A program made the translations under genes and the position numbers. Below, piece after piece: positions 16,707 through 25,218 of a stretch of DNA of 64,000 bases (positions within the stretch are counted from its first letter, which is position 1; every line of letters starts with the position of its first letter). Origin of the DNA: Natrinema thermotolerans DSM 11552 (GTDB taxonomy: Archaea > Halobacteriota > Halobacteria > Halobacteriales > Natrialbaceae). A model generated the notes under the pieces. That model was given only the letters and a program-made list of their open reading frames with translations. It was not told where the DNA came from and made no database searches. Where the stretch lies: positions 48,540 to 112,539 of the forward strand of contig AOIR01000055.1 in assembly GCA_000337115.1 (NCBI GenBank), in the 5' to 3' direction.

Positions 16707-16740
16707 TGCTAATTGTTGGTTAGTGGTCACTTATATCTAC

Positions 16741-16998
16741 TGCTGGCGTGGTGGAATCTGTCGGCGTTCGCTCGAGGCGGTCGGGCGGAAATAGCGCTCG
16801 AGAACCGATGTCTCCGAGGGGAAGTGTGCTGCTATCGTGGCAACACGGAGTAGCCACGCCCTCCCCAACCGATTCGCTCGCTCCAGAGTCGCTCGCTCAT
16901 CCCTCGCACGGTTTCGAACTGTGTCTCACTTCCGCTCGGCACAGTTCAGCGCGCGCCACCGCATGGCGGTTCGTCGATCCGCTGTGAGAGAGCAGTCG
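16741..16998. other. Gene-free stretch with a dispersed repeat copy
   Basis: No coding frame with haloarchaeal codon use is visible. The main content is the 57-bp repeat at 16824-16880. Around it are GC-rich sequences with repeated CTCGCTC-type words (16875-16900), often seen in haloarchaeal intergenic regions. The right end runs into the PHP-phosphoesterase stop. Confidence 0.5.
16824..16880 (-). repeat. Dispersed 57-bp intergenic repeat, copy 1
   Basis: On the minus strand this reads CGAGCGAATCGG...ACGATAGCAGCACAC. It matches the plus-strand stretch 22822-22878 at about 48 of 57 positions without gaps. Both copies lie between genes. The central words GTGGC, CTCC, TGTTGC and ACGATAGCAG are shared. 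It is a dispersed element of unknown role, not an inverted-repeat transposon by itself. Confidence 0.65.
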
Positions 16999-17724
16999 CT
17001 ACTGTTCGACTGTCCCCTCGTCCTCGCCGGGCGGTGTGCCCACGCCGGGCGTCGGGCGGTCGATTGCGTCGATCACCCCTTTCCGGTCGTGGATCGCGCG
17101 GTAGGCCCGTCGCAGCAGGCTGTCGAATCCCGATCGCGAGACCGTCGCGCTCACCCGGCCGTCGCGGATGGCCGCGACGACTGACTCGGGGGTAAGCCGG
17201 TCGGCCTCCACGACGGTGTAGGCCCGGCCCACCTCGACGGGGTAGTGGGCGTCGCTGCCGCCGACCAGCGGCAGATCGCGTTCGCCGGCCAGTTCCTCGA
17301 CCAGCGGCTGCGATCGGGGGTGTTTGCCGTTGACCTCGATCGCGTCGAAGGGGACGTCCTCGAGTTCCCGCACCGTGCTGTTCCGGAACGGGTGGGCGAC
17401 GATGGCGGCACAATCGCGGTCGTGGGCCAGCGCGACGGCCTCTTCGGGCGAGAGCGCGCCGGGTTTCGTCGCACGGGGCGGATCGGGGCCGACGACGAGG
17501 ACGTGGCCCCGATCCGTGGTGATCTCGATGCCCGGTAGCGTCGCCACGTCGGGCGCGGGATCGAACGGCGTGTAGTAGTCGTGGTTGGTGGTCGCGACCC
17601 CGTCGAGGCCGCGGCGTTCGGCCACCTCGGTGAGGAGTCTGACGCCCAGCGGATCGAACCGGTCGCCGAGCCCGCGGCGGCCGTGGAAGAATCGCGTGTG
17701 CGCGTGGAGGTCGACGGTGTACAC
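16999..17724 (-). CDS. PHP-domain metal-dependent phosphoesterase
   Basis: 241 aa from the GTG at 17724 (VYTVDLHAHTRFFHG); an ATG at 17775 would abut the divergent lipid kinase and leave no promoter. PHP metal ligands are visible in order: D-L-H-A-H-T, TNHDYYTPFDP, an EITTD segment, AHPFRNSTV, and GGSDAHYP. The fold is a trinuclear metal centre in a distorted TIM barrel. Stand-alone PHP proteins of this size act on phosphoester substrates such as nucleotide 3',5'-bisphosphates or histidinol phosphate. Substrate is not set by the sequence. Confidence 0.88.
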   Translation of the reverse strand: MYTVDLHAHTRFFHGRRGLGDRFDPLGVRLLTEVAERRGLDGVATTNHDYYTPFDPAPDVATLPGIEITTDRGHVLVVGPDPPRATKPGALSPEEAVALAHDRDCAAIVAHPFRNSTVRELEDVPFDAIEVNGKHPRSQPLVEELAGERDLPLVGGSDAHYPVEVGRAYTVVEADRLTPESVVAAIRDGRVSATVSRSGFDSLLRRAYRAIHDRKGVIDAIDRPTPGVGTPPGEDEGTVEQ

Positions 17725-17778
17725 GGCTACGCAGACGCCGGCCAGACCCTTTTGCGCTCGGCCGGCGTCTCCCATGGT

Positions 17779-18750
17779 ATGCAATCGGAGGGGCCGGACG
17801 ACGCTCGAGCGGCCGCGGATCGCGTCCTCGTCTGCAACCCGGTCAGCGGCAACGGGGACCACGTCGACACCGTTACCGGGCTCGCCGAGCAACACGGCTT
17901 CGAGATCCGACGGACCGAGGAGGCGGGCGACGCAACCCGACTCGCTCGCGAGGCCGCGCCCGCCGCCGACCTCGTCGCCGCGGCCGGCGGCGACGGCACG
18001 CTTAACGCCGTCGTCAACGGTGTCGCAGCCGCCGACGCCCTCGAGTCGACGACGGTCGCCGTCGTCCCGGCGGGCACAGGCAACAACTTCGCGACGAACG
18101 TCGGGATTCGGGGGATCGAGCATGCCTTTTCGGTGATCGAAGAGGGCCGCCGCCGGGAGATCGACGTCGGCTGGGCCAACGACCGAACCTTCGTCAACTC
18201 CTGTGTCGGGGGGATCACCGCCGAGGCCAGCAGCGAGACGACCCCCGAGAGCAAGGCCGAACTGGGGGTGCTGGCCTACGTCAAGAATACGATCGAGACG
18301 GTCGGGGAGTTCGACTCGCTCCCGCTGCGCGTCGAGACGGCCGCGGGCCCGAACGGCGAACGGGCCCGCGCCTGGGAGGGCGAGGCGATGTTCGTCCTCA
18401 TCGGGAACTGCCGGCGTTTTACCGGCGCACGGACCGCACAGGCCGATGTCGAGGACGGCCTGCTCGAGGTGACGATCGTCGAGGACGCCGCGACGACGGA
18501 CCTGCTGAGCGGCGCGGCCCTCGAGGGGTTGTTCGGCGGCGATAGCACGCATATCGTCCGCCGACGAACGCCGACGCTGTCGATCGAGAGCCGTGCGGAC
18601 GCCGTCGAGTACAGTCTGGACGGCGAGACTCTCGAGACCGAACGGCTGCGACTCGAGACCGAGCGCGGCGCGCTCACGATTCCCGTCGGGGAGGCGTACC
18701 GGCCCGATCCCGACGGGGGCGAGCTATGGTCGCTCGAACCCGCCGGATAG
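17779..18750 (+). CDS. Diacylglycerol/lipid kinase family protein (YegS-like)
   Basis: 323 aa from ATG 17779. The catalytic DAGK domain begins RVLVCNPVSGNG and carries the hallmark G-G-D-G-T-L-N at about residue 73, followed by VPAGTGNNFA. The C-terminal beta-sandwich (from about residue 125) has FVNSCVGGITAEAS and EYSLDGE. These enzymes phosphorylate lipid hydroxyls with ATP; archaeal members may act on archaeol-type or polyprenol lipids. It is divergent from the PHP gene by 54 bp. Confidence 0.9.
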   Translation: MQSEGPDDARAAADRVLVCNPVSGNGDHVDTVTGLAEQHGFEIRRTEEAGDATRLAREAAPAADLVAAAGGDGTLNAVVNGVAAADALESTTVAVVPAGTGNNFATNVGIRGIEHAFSVIEEGRRREIDVGWANDRTFVNSCVGGITAEASSETTPESKAELGVLAYVKNTIETVGEFDSLPLRVETAAGPNGERARAWEGEAMFVLIGNCRRFTGARTAQADVEDGLLEVTIVEDAATTDLLSGAALEGLFGGDSTHIVRRRTPTLSIESRADAVEYSLDGETLETERLRLETERGALTIPVGEAYRPDPDGGELWSLEPAG

Positions 18751-18820
18751 GGAGCATATCGATTCGAAACGGCCGTCACGAGACGATACTGGTTTCAGGA
18801 GTCACGGTAATTGTGCGGGT

Positions 18821-19381
18821 ATGAGTACGCCGGAGGAAGACCTCCAACACGAGAACGCCGGACAGGACGTGATCGCCGTCGACGCCGACGATACCGAACT
18901 CGAACTGGTCAACCGGCTCGACGCCCACACCGGCGACGGGATTCGTCACCGGGCATTTACCTCGCTCGTCTTCGACGGGGAGGGCAACATTTTGCTCGCA
19001 CAGCGCGCGCCGGACAAGCGCCTGTGGGGCACCTACTGGGACGGCACCGTCGCCTCCCACCCCGTCGAGGGCCAGAGTCAGGAGGAAGCGACCCGCCAGC
19101 GTCTCGAGGAGGAACTGGGGATCTCCCCGGACCAGTACGACGACCTGCAGCTGACCGACCGGTTCGAGTACAAGCGCTACTTCGAGAACGCGGGCGTCGA
19201 ACACGAGGTCTGTGCCGTCCTGCAGCTGACGCTGTCCGACCGGAGCCTCGATCCCAACGAGGAGGAGGTCGCCGGCCTGATGTGGGTCCCGTACGAGCGA
19301 CTCCACTCGAACCCGGAGTGGTACCGCCAACTGCGACTCTGCCCGTGGTTCGAGATCGCGATGCGACGGGACGTGCGATAA
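18821..19381 (+). CDS. IDI-like Nudix protein, catalytic Cys replaced
   Basis: 186 aa from ATG 18821. It aligns by eye with type I isopentenyl-diphosphate isomerase: HRAFTSLVFDGEGNILLAQR, LWGTYWDGTVASHPVEGQ, a Nudix-like EEATRQRLEEELG, and the second active-site Glu in HEVCAVLQL. In the E. coli enzyme the WTNSVCGHP loop holds the catalytic Cys67; here the equivalent position in TVASHP is Ala. The other catalytic Glu is kept. It may therefore catalyse a different diphosphate reaction, or use another residue. It lies 70 bp after the lipid kinase. Confidence 0.8.
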   Translation: MSTPEEDLQHENAGQDVIAVDADDTELELVNRLDAHTGDGIRHRAFTSLVFDGEGNILLAQRAPDKRLWGTYWDGTVASHPVEGQSQEEATRQRLEEELGISPDQYDDLQLTDRFEYKRYFENAGVEHEVCAVLQLTLSDRSLDPNEEEVAGLMWVPYERLHSNPEWYRQLRLCPWFEIAMRRDVR

Positions 19382-19467
19382 CCAAACGCACAACGAAACA
19401 CCCTCGAGAAACAGTACACGAGCGGGAGGTTTATAGGGGAGTGCCCACACATGGCGGATAGACTGCG

Positions 19468-20829
19468 ATGGTGATGGGTACGCTCAGACGGCTTCTCCGG
19501 GGGAGTATCAGTACGTCGGTCGCGTCGACGGGGGAGTCGACCGCCACGGCGGCGACGGCGGAGCCGTCGGCCGAGGCGAAGCGGCCCGCCGAACAGCTCG
19601 ATATCTGTCTGTTGAGCTACCGCTCGAACCCCTACTCCGGGGGACAGGGCGTCTACGTCAAGTACCTGAGCCGAGCGCTGACGGAGCTGGGCCACTCCGT
19701 CGACGTCATTTCGGGCAAACCGTATCCCGACCTCGACGACGACGTCGGACTGGTGAAACTCCCCGGCGAGAACGTGGTCGACGAACTCGACCGGCTGGGG
19801 CAGTTCGAACCCTCCTATCTGCGGGAGCCGCTGGCGCTCTACGAGTGGCTGAGCGCGCTCACCGGCGGCTTTCCCGATCCCTACGCCTTCGGCCGCCGGG
19901 TCGTCGACTACTTCGAGACACACGATCCCGACTACGACGTGATCCACGACAACCAGTCGCTGTGTCACGGCCTCCGGACGCTTCGCGAGCGCGGGCATCC
20001 CGTCGTGGCGACGGTACATCACCCGATCACCGTCGACCGCGACGCCGCGCTTGCGGCCGCCGACGACTGGACAGAACGGCTCCTGATCCGGCGGTGGTAC
20101 CGGTTCCTGCGGATGCAACGCGAAGTCGTTCGGGAGCTGCCCCACGTCCTGACCGTCTCGGAGTCGGCCAAACACCGCACCGTCACCGACTTCGGAGCCG
20201 ACCCCGACTCGATCCGGGTCGTCCACAACGGGATCGACACCGACCTGTTTCGCCCCGTCGACGGCGATCACGACCGCCCGCGCGTGATGACGACCGTCAG
20301 CGCCGACGTCCCGCTGAAGGGGGCCCGACACCTGCTCGAGGGGTTCGCGACCGTTCGGGAATCGATCGACGCCGAACTCGTCGTCGTCGGCGAGTTCGAC
20401 GAAGGCGGCGACTGCGATCGGCTGGTGTCGGAACTGGGGATCGCGGACGCGATCGAGACCCACAGCGAGATCAGCTACGAGCGGATGGTCGAACTCTACG
20501 GCACCGCCGACGTCGCCGTGGTCCCCTCAATCTACGAGGGCTTCGGCCTGCCGGCCGGCGAGGCGCTGGCCTGTGGCGTGCCGGTCGTCGCCACGACCGG
20601 CGGCGGTCTCCCCGAAGTGGTCGGCGATGCGGGGGTCCTCGTCGAACCGGGCGATTCCGACGCTATCGCCGACGCCGTTCGCGACCTGCTGGTCGATGAC
20701 GAGCGTCGACGGCAACTCGGCCAGCGTGGCCGGGAGCGCATCGTCGAGGAATTCGACTGGGAACGGGCCGCCCGCGAGACGGTCCGGGAGTATCGGGCCG
20801 CCATCGAAACCCGGTCGCGGGGTGTCTGA
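19468..20829 (+). CDS. Family 4 glycosyltransferase
   Basis: 453 aa, with an Ala/Thr/Glu-rich unstructured leader of ~45 residues before the first strand LDICLLSYRSNPYSGGQG. GT-B fold: N-lobe to about residue 190, then TVSESAKHRTV, VVHNGIDTDLF, and the C-lobe. The donor-binding EX7E motif is EGFGLPAGEALACGVPVVAT (Glu...Glu), typical of GT4 enzymes with nucleotide-sugar donors. A TATA-like GTTTATAG lies ~35 nt upstream (19429-19436). It is first in an operon with a 1-bp gap to the methyltransferase. Likely cytoplasmic-side assembly of a lipid-linked glycan. Confidence 0.9.
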   Translation: MVMGTLRRLLRGSISTSVASTGESTATAATAEPSAEAKRPAEQLDICLLSYRSNPYSGGQGVYVKYLSRALTELGHSVDVISGKPYPDLDDDVGLVKLPGENVVDELDRLGQFEPSYLREPLALYEWLSALTGGFPDPYAFGRRVVDYFETHDPDYDVIHDNQSLCHGLRTLRERGHPVVATVHHPITVDRDAALAAADDWTERLLIRRWYRFLRMQREVVRELPHVLTVSESAKHRTVTDFGADPDSIRVVHNGIDTDLFRPVDGDHDRPRVMTTVSADVPLKGARHLLEGFATVRESIDAELVVVGEFDEGGDCDRLVSELGIADAIETHSEISYERMVELYGTADVAVVPSIYEGFGLPAGEALACGVPVVATTGGGLPEVVGDAGVLVEPGDSDAIADAVRDLLVDDERRRQLGQRGRERIVEEFDWERAARETVREYRAAIETRSRGV

Positions 20830-20830
20830 G

Positions 20831-21553
20831 ATGGAGACGATCGACTTCGATCGGCTGACGCTGACCCCCGGCATGCGGGTCCTCGACGTCGGCTGTGGCG
20901 AGGGTCGTCACGTCAATGCTGCCGCCCTCGAGAACGTCGGCGAGGTCGTCGGACTCGACCTCGAGCGGGCGAACCTCGAGGCGGCCCGCGACGATCACGA
21001 CGAGTACATCGCGCCCGAGTCGGACGTGCCGGTCACGTTCCTCTCGGGGGACGCGCTCAGACTGCCCTTCGAGGACGGCGCGTTCGACGTCGTTCTCTGT
21101 ACCGAGGTCCTCGAACACATTCCCGACTACGAGGCTGCCATAGACGAACTCCGGCGGGTCTGTGCGCCGGGCGGGACGCTGGCGGTCAGCGTCCCCCGGG
21201 CCGGCCCCGAGCGGGTCTGCTGGGCTCTTTCCGACGAGTATCACGAGGTCGAGGGCGGCCACGTTCGGATCTTCGACCGCGAGGAACTGCGGGCGGCGAT
21301 CGAACGCCGCGGCTTCGAGCGGGTCGACGGCCACTTCGCCCACGCCCTGCATGCCCCCTACTGGTGGCTGAAGTGTCTCTGGTGGGACCGCGACCAACAG
21401 GGTGACGCGCCGCTGCCCCTGCGGGCCTACGACCGGTTCCTCGAGTGGGACGTCCTCGAGTCGCCCCGGCCCGTGCGGCTGCTCGAGCGCGGGCTCGACC
21501 CCGCGCTGGGCAAGAGCGTCGTCTACTACTTCGAACTGGAGGGGTCGGCGTGA
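20831..21553 (+). CDS. Class I SAM-dependent methyltransferase (glycan cluster)
   Basis: 240 aa from ATG 20831, one base after the glycosyltransferase stop. The SAM site is V-L-D-V-G-C-G-E-G-R-H, with VVGLDLERANLEAA and LRLPFEDGAFDVVLCTEVLEHI (motifs I-III), a Methyltransf_11 domain. The C-terminal ~80 residues are rich in Trp and Arg (YWWLKCLWWDRDQQG), unusual for a soluble enzyme and perhaps a membrane- or lipid-facing patch. Its context suggests methylation of a sugar or lipid carrier. It overlaps the next gene by 4 bp (GTGA). Confidence 0.85.
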   Translation: METIDFDRLTLTPGMRVLDVGCGEGRHVNAAALENVGEVVGLDLERANLEAARDDHDEYIAPESDVPVTFLSGDALRLPFEDGAFDVVLCTEVLEHIPDYEAAIDELRRVCAPGGTLAVSVPRAGPERVCWALSDEYHEVEGGHVRIFDREELRAAIERRGFERVDGHFAHALHAPYWWLKCLWWDRDQQGDAPLPLRAYDRFLEWDVLESPRPVRLLERGLDPALGKSVVYYFELEGSA

Positions 21554-22602
21554 GCAACGCTACGCTCGAGTCGCTTGCCGACTGGGGGCTCGAGCCCGCA
21601 CTCGAACACATCGAGCGCGCCCAGCGCTCGGACGGGCTCATCCTCTGGTATCCCGAGGGGCCGGCCGATCCGTGGGACCACGTCGAGAGCGCGATGGCGC
21701 TGTCGATCGCTGGCCGCGAGGATGCAGCCCGTCGCGCGTACCGTTGGATCGCCGACGCCCAGCACGACGACGGGGCGCTGTGGGCGACTTACGGCGAGGC
21801 CGAGGACAACGACGGGGCCCACGCCGGCGACGAGCCGCGCAAGGAAACCCACCGCAGCGCCTACGTCGCCGTCGGCGCCTGGCACCACTATCTCTGTACC
21901 GAAGACCGGGCATTTCTCCAGGAACTCTGGCCGACCGTCCGGGACGCCCTCGAGTTCGCTCGCCGCCAGCAGGCACCGACCGGCGAGATCTACTGGACCG
22001 TCGGCCCCGACGGCGAGCCCTACGAGGACGCACTGATTTCGGGCTGTGCCTCCCTCTACAAGAGTCTGGCCTGTGGCGCGGCGATCGCGGACGTGCTGGG
22101 CCACGACGAGGCCGGCGAGCGCTGGCTCACGGCCCGTACCGACCTCGGCGAGGCGATCCGAACCCGCCCCGACCGGTTCGACCGCACGTGGGAGAGCAAG
22201 TCCCGCTATGCGATGGACTGGTTCTACCCCGTCCTCTGTGGGGTGCTGACCGGGGACCCGGCACGGAACCGGCTCGAGGCCGGCTTCGATCGGTACCTCG
22301 AGGCGGGACTGGGCTGTCGTTGCGTCGCGGACGAGCCGTGGGTGACCGTCGCCGAGTCCTGCGAACTCGTCGTCTCGCTGGCCGCGGTGGGCCGGACGGA
22401 GCGCGCTCGCGAGATCTACGACTGGCTCTTCCAGTGGACCGACGATGAGGGGGTCTTCTGGACGGGCTACCAGTTCGAAGACGAGGAGTTCTGGCCGGGC
22501 GAGCGGCCGACGTGGACCGGCGGAGCGGCGGTGTTGGCTGCGGATGCGTTGTCGGGACTCTCCCCCGCCGCGGACCTATTCACCGACCCGCGACCGGAGT
22601 AA
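21550..22602 (+). CDS. Alpha/alpha-toroid (prenyltransferase-like/six-hairpin) protein
   Basis: 350 aa from GTG 21550, overlapping the previous stop by 4 bp. The protein is all-helical with repeated hairpins: PWDHVESAMALSIAGREDAA, RKETHRSAYVAVGAWHHYL, YEDALISGCASLYKSLACG, KSRYAMDWFYPVLCGVL, AESCELVVSLAAVGRTERA. Such toroids are shared by prenyltransferase-type and six-hairpin glycosidase-type folds. Trp/His/Asp-rich pockets (LILWYPEG, DEPWVTVAESCE) look like a glycoside-binding cleft. No signal peptide. It is probably an isoprenoid- or sugar-handling enzyme of the same glycan pathway; neither chemistry is proven. Confidence 0.7.
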   Translation: MSNATLESLADWGLEPALEHIERAQRSDGLILWYPEGPADPWDHVESAMALSIAGREDAARRAYRWIADAQHDDGALWATYGEAEDNDGAHAGDEPRKETHRSAYVAVGAWHHYLCTEDRAFLQELWPTVRDALEFARRQQAPTGEIYWTVGPDGEPYEDALISGCASLYKSLACGAAIADVLGHDEAGERWLTARTDLGEAIRTRPDRFDRTWESKSRYAMDWFYPVLCGVLTGDPARNRLEAGFDRYLEAGLGCRCVADEPWVTVAESCELVVSLAAVGRTERAREIYDWLFQWTDDEGVFWTGYQFEDEEFWPGERPTWTGGAAVLAADALSGLSPAADLFTDPRPE

Positions 22603-22821
22603 ACGCGGTTCGGACGGCGCAGGCGAACAGTAGTCGTCCAGTCTACGGAAATCACGTCTCCCCGCGGTCGGCTAATCGATCCGCGGCGGCGCGCGCTGAC
22701 GGTCGGCTGAGCGGTGCGAGGCCGACCGTAGTGAGGCCTCGATGGTGCGAACGGTGACTGAAGGATCCGTGAGCCGAGCGAGGGCGACCGACGACACTGC
22801 GCGAGGTTGTCGCGAGTGAAA
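22603..22821. other. Gap between convergent glycan genes
   Basis: No coding frame is convincing. Short inverted words such as CGGCGGCGCGCGCTG and GAGGCCGACC-N-GTGAGGCCTC occur, which could end transcription from the toroid-protein gene. The right part runs into the dispersed-repeat copy at 22822. Confidence 0.4.
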
Positions 22822-22878
22822 CGAGCGAATCGGCTGGGAAGGGTGTGGCGGCTCCCTGTTGCTACGATAGCAGTACGC
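22822..22878 (+). repeat. Dispersed 57-bp intergenic repeat, copy 2
   Basis: Reads CGAGCGAATCGG...ACGATAGCAGTACGC and matches the reverse complement of 16824-16880 at about 48 of 57 positions. It ends 10 bp before the stop of the convergent methyltransferase, so it may also take part in that gene's termination. The two copies flank the region 16.9-22.8 kb in opposite orientation. Confidence 0.65.
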
Positions 22879-22887
22879 CTCGCGTCG

Positions 22888-23634
22888 TCAGTACGCACTC
22901 TCCAACGGCGGTACTCGAGCGATCCCCGTATCGCAGACCACACACGATCGCAACCCGTTTGCCTCGGTAAACCGGTCGAACAGCCCGGAGAGCCGCACGT
23001 CGTGGCTGGCCAGGACCCCGCCGGACTCGAGATGCCCCAACGCCGTCTCGTACTCGAAGCGCATGTGGGGCAGCCGGTGGTCCGAGTCGTGCAGGAACAG
23101 ATCGACGGGGCCGACCGACTCGAGCAGGTCGGGCAACAACGCCCGCGCATCGCCCCGATGGAGTTCCCACTGGTCCCGACAGCGATCCGGGATCAAGTGG
23201 CCGTACTCGAAGGGGCCGGGCGGGCCGCCGGGCAGGTCCACCGCATGCAGCGTGCCGCCGCCGTTTTCGTGCATCGCGGCGAGGATGTGCGCGTCGAACG
23301 AGCCGAACAGCACGCCGGTTTCGACGGCCGTCTCGACCTCGAGCGCGCGACAGACGACGTACAGCGTCACCCCGTCGCGCCAGTGGGTCGTGTCGGTCGC
23401 GACGCCGGCGTCGTGGATCGCCGCCACGCGGTCGGCGTAGCTGTCGTGGAACCACTCGAGGTCGTCGTACTCGCGCTCGTATTCGCGGAGTTCGTCGGCC
23501 GAGGCCGGCAACACGTCGGCCAGCCGGTCGGCCCGTTCGCGCGTCTCCCGGCCGTAATCGAGCCGGCGGCGCTCGAGGCCGAGCCGGGCCTTTCGCAGCG
23601 CATAGATCGCGTCTCGGATCGGGGTCCCGTCCAT
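22888..23634 (-). CDS. Class I SAM methyltransferase (Methyltransf_24-like)
   Basis: 248 aa. The first ~75 residues are a charged helical region (RERADRLADVLPASADELRE). The SAM fold follows: AVETGVLFGSFDAHIL for motif I, LHAVDLPGG for the acidic loop, WELHRGDARALLPDLLE, then GPVDLFLHDSDHRLPHM, the D-S-D-H metal/catalytic stretch seen in catechol-type and glycan O-methyltransferases. The sequence overlaps the sulfatase-like gene by one base (TAATG), so the two are translated together. Likely methylates a sugar during surface-glycan maturation; this is inferred from context. Confidence 0.82.
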   Translation of the reverse strand: MDGTPIRDAIYALRKARLGLERRRLDYGRETRERADRLADVLPASADELREYEREYDDLEWFHDSYADRVAAIHDAGVATDTTHWRDGVTLYVVCRALEVETAVETGVLFGSFDAHILAAMHENGGGTLHAVDLPGGPPGPFEYGHLIPDRCRDQWELHRGDARALLPDLLESVGPVDLFLHDSDHRLPHMRFEYETALGHLESGGVLASHDVRLSGLFDRFTEANGLRSCVVCDTGIARVPPLESAY

Positions 23635-24689
23635 TATCGGTACCCCAGCGCCTCGAGGCGCGATTCGATCTCGCCGTCGTCGTCTCCGGCGGCCGAATCG
23701 CCCTCGCGGATCCCCGCCGGAAGGGCGGGATCACAGGTCTCCCGGTCGCGGCCCTCGCGGACGACCCAGGGGACCCGGCGCACGGCGGGGACGGGGGTAC
23801 CCGGCGGATGCGACCAGACGCCGAACTCGCCGAGGCCGTTGCCGTGGTCGCTGGTCAGTGCGAGCCGGCCGTCGCAGTTCTCCCAGAGCCGGGTCAGGTC
23901 GTCTAAGACCCACTCGAGGTTGTCCCGGTAGGCCGCCCAGACCGCCTCGCGGGAGAGGTCGCCCTCGCGGACCCGCAGCCAGGGGTCGTTCATCGAGTCA
24001 TCGTCGTCGTCGGCCTCGGCGAAGGCCTCGAGCGCCTCTCGTTCCTCGGCGGTCAGCGATTCGGGGTCGAACTCCTCGTCATCGTCGTCGGCCTCGACGA
24101 ACTGGCCCCAGTGTTCGATGTCGGCCGAGCCGAAGAACCAGTCCGGCTGGGACCGGAAGGGAGCATGGGGCTGCATGTAGTGGACGAGAACGCGATCGAT
24201 CCCCAGTCGCTCGCGGGCGCGCCAGACGGCGATCGCGGCGTCGGTCAGCGGCGCGGGCGGAATCGTCGAGATATCGTCGTCGACCCACTCGTCTCGCCAG
24301 GCCTCGTGGAGGACGCCGAAGTCGTCGGCCGAAAGTGGGAGGACCTCGTCGGAGGTCACGAGGATGTGGTCGCAGGGTTGCGAGGAAAAAGGGTTGCCGG
24401 TCACGTAGGCGGTCCGGGCCATCCGCTCGCGATGCTCGGGGGCGAAGGTCCGATCCATCCACTCTGCCGACTGGGAGCCGACCGACCACAGCGAGCCCAC
24501 CCCCTCGGGCCCCGGCAGCAACTCGTGGCCGGCGGCCGCGGTTTCGCGCATGAGATCGTACCGGCAGCCGTCGAGGACACAACAGACGTCCCACTCACGT
24601 TCCCAGACGGCCGTCGACGGGACGAGACGGGAGATCGCGTGTCCGACGCGGCCGGTCGCGATCGATTCCGTCAGCCTCGTGAGATCCAT
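23634..24689 (-). CDS. Alkaline-phosphatase/sulfatase superfamily protein
   Basis: 351 aa. The first metal motif is V-C-C-V-L-D-G-C-R-Y-D-L-M, the D-x-x-R-x-D opening typical of sulfatase-like and phosphoglycerol-transferase-like enzymes in haloarchaea. A second metal motif is LTSDHGNGLGEFG. In between are LVHYMQPHAPF and a long acidic loop with runs of Asp. No signal peptide or membrane segment, so it acts inside the cell. It may add or remove phosphate or sulfate on a glycan. It is the first gene of its operon with the overlapping methyltransferase. Confidence 0.82.
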   Translation of the reverse strand: MDLTRLTESIATGRVGHAISRLVPSTAVWEREWDVCCVLDGCRYDLMRETAAAGHELLPGPEGVGSLWSVGSQSAEWMDRTFAPEHRERMARTAYVTGNPFSSQPCDHILVTSDEVLPLSADDFGVLHEAWRDEWVDDDISTIPPAPLTDAAIAVWRARERLGIDRVLVHYMQPHAPFRSQPDWFFGSADIEHWGQFVEADDDDEEFDPESLTAEEREALEAFAEADDDDDSMNDPWLRVREGDLSREAVWAAYRDNLEWVLDDLTRLWENCDGRLALTSDHGNGLGEFGVWSHPPGTPVPAVRRVPWVVREGRDRETCDPALPAGIREGDSAAGDDDGEIESRLEALGYR

Positions 24690-24900
24690 TCGGTCGTCCC
24701 GTTCCTCGGGGCGATTCTGTTAGTAGCTTTTGATCGACGGCCGACCCGTTGTCGGCCGTGGGTCCGTCGGTCACCCCCGCGTGGCACGCGACCGTTGTAG
24801 TTTGGCGGAACGCGGCAATCATGCCACTCGGTAACAAGGCTTATTATCACGCTGTTCGTAGCGTTGCCTGAGGACCGACACCACGGTCCCGTCTGACGAA

Positions 24901-25206
24901 ATGAGTTCCTCACCACAAACCGAGACGTACGAAGTCACGCTCTCCCGAGACGAGCAATGGGTCGCCCATCACGTCCTGTCGAACCGGCTTGACGAGGCTC
25001 TCGACGGCGACGAGACACCGCCGGAGTGGGTACTCGAGTCGATCGACGCGGTCGAAGCCGACGGCGAGACGCGACTCACCGGTTCCCAGGCCGACCGGCT
25101 CTATACCGCGTTGGCCTCGTACGTCGACCGCGAGGACGCTCCGGAACGGGACGTCAGCCACGGGGCGGCCGTCCTCGAGACCCTCGAGGGCGTTCGCGAG
25201 CCCTAA
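24901..25206 (+). CDS. Small conserved haloarchaeal protein (DUF7853-like)
   Basis: 101 aa (MSSSPQTETYEVTLSRDEQW...). It is alpha-rich and acidic, with a conserved-looking core LSRDEQWVAHHVLSNRLDEA and a C-terminal YTALASYVDRED helix. No Cys, no membrane segment. I recall this as a haloarchaeal DUF; function unknown. A TATA-like GCTTATTATC about 60 nt upstream suggests a promoter with a 5' leader. Confidence 0.75.
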   Translation: MSSSPQTETYEVTLSRDEQWVAHHVLSNRLDEALDGDETPPEWVLESIDAVEADGETRLTGSQADRLYTALASYVDREDAPERDVSHGAAVLETLEGVREP

Positions 25207-25218
25207 GGGACCGCTTTT

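Noticed and set aside
16605-16720. tRNA or tRNA-like gene
   Set aside because: Cloverleaf-like at first sight, but there is no T-loop TTCRANY closed by a 5-bp stem and no fitting anticodon arm; kept only as a generic structured RNA.
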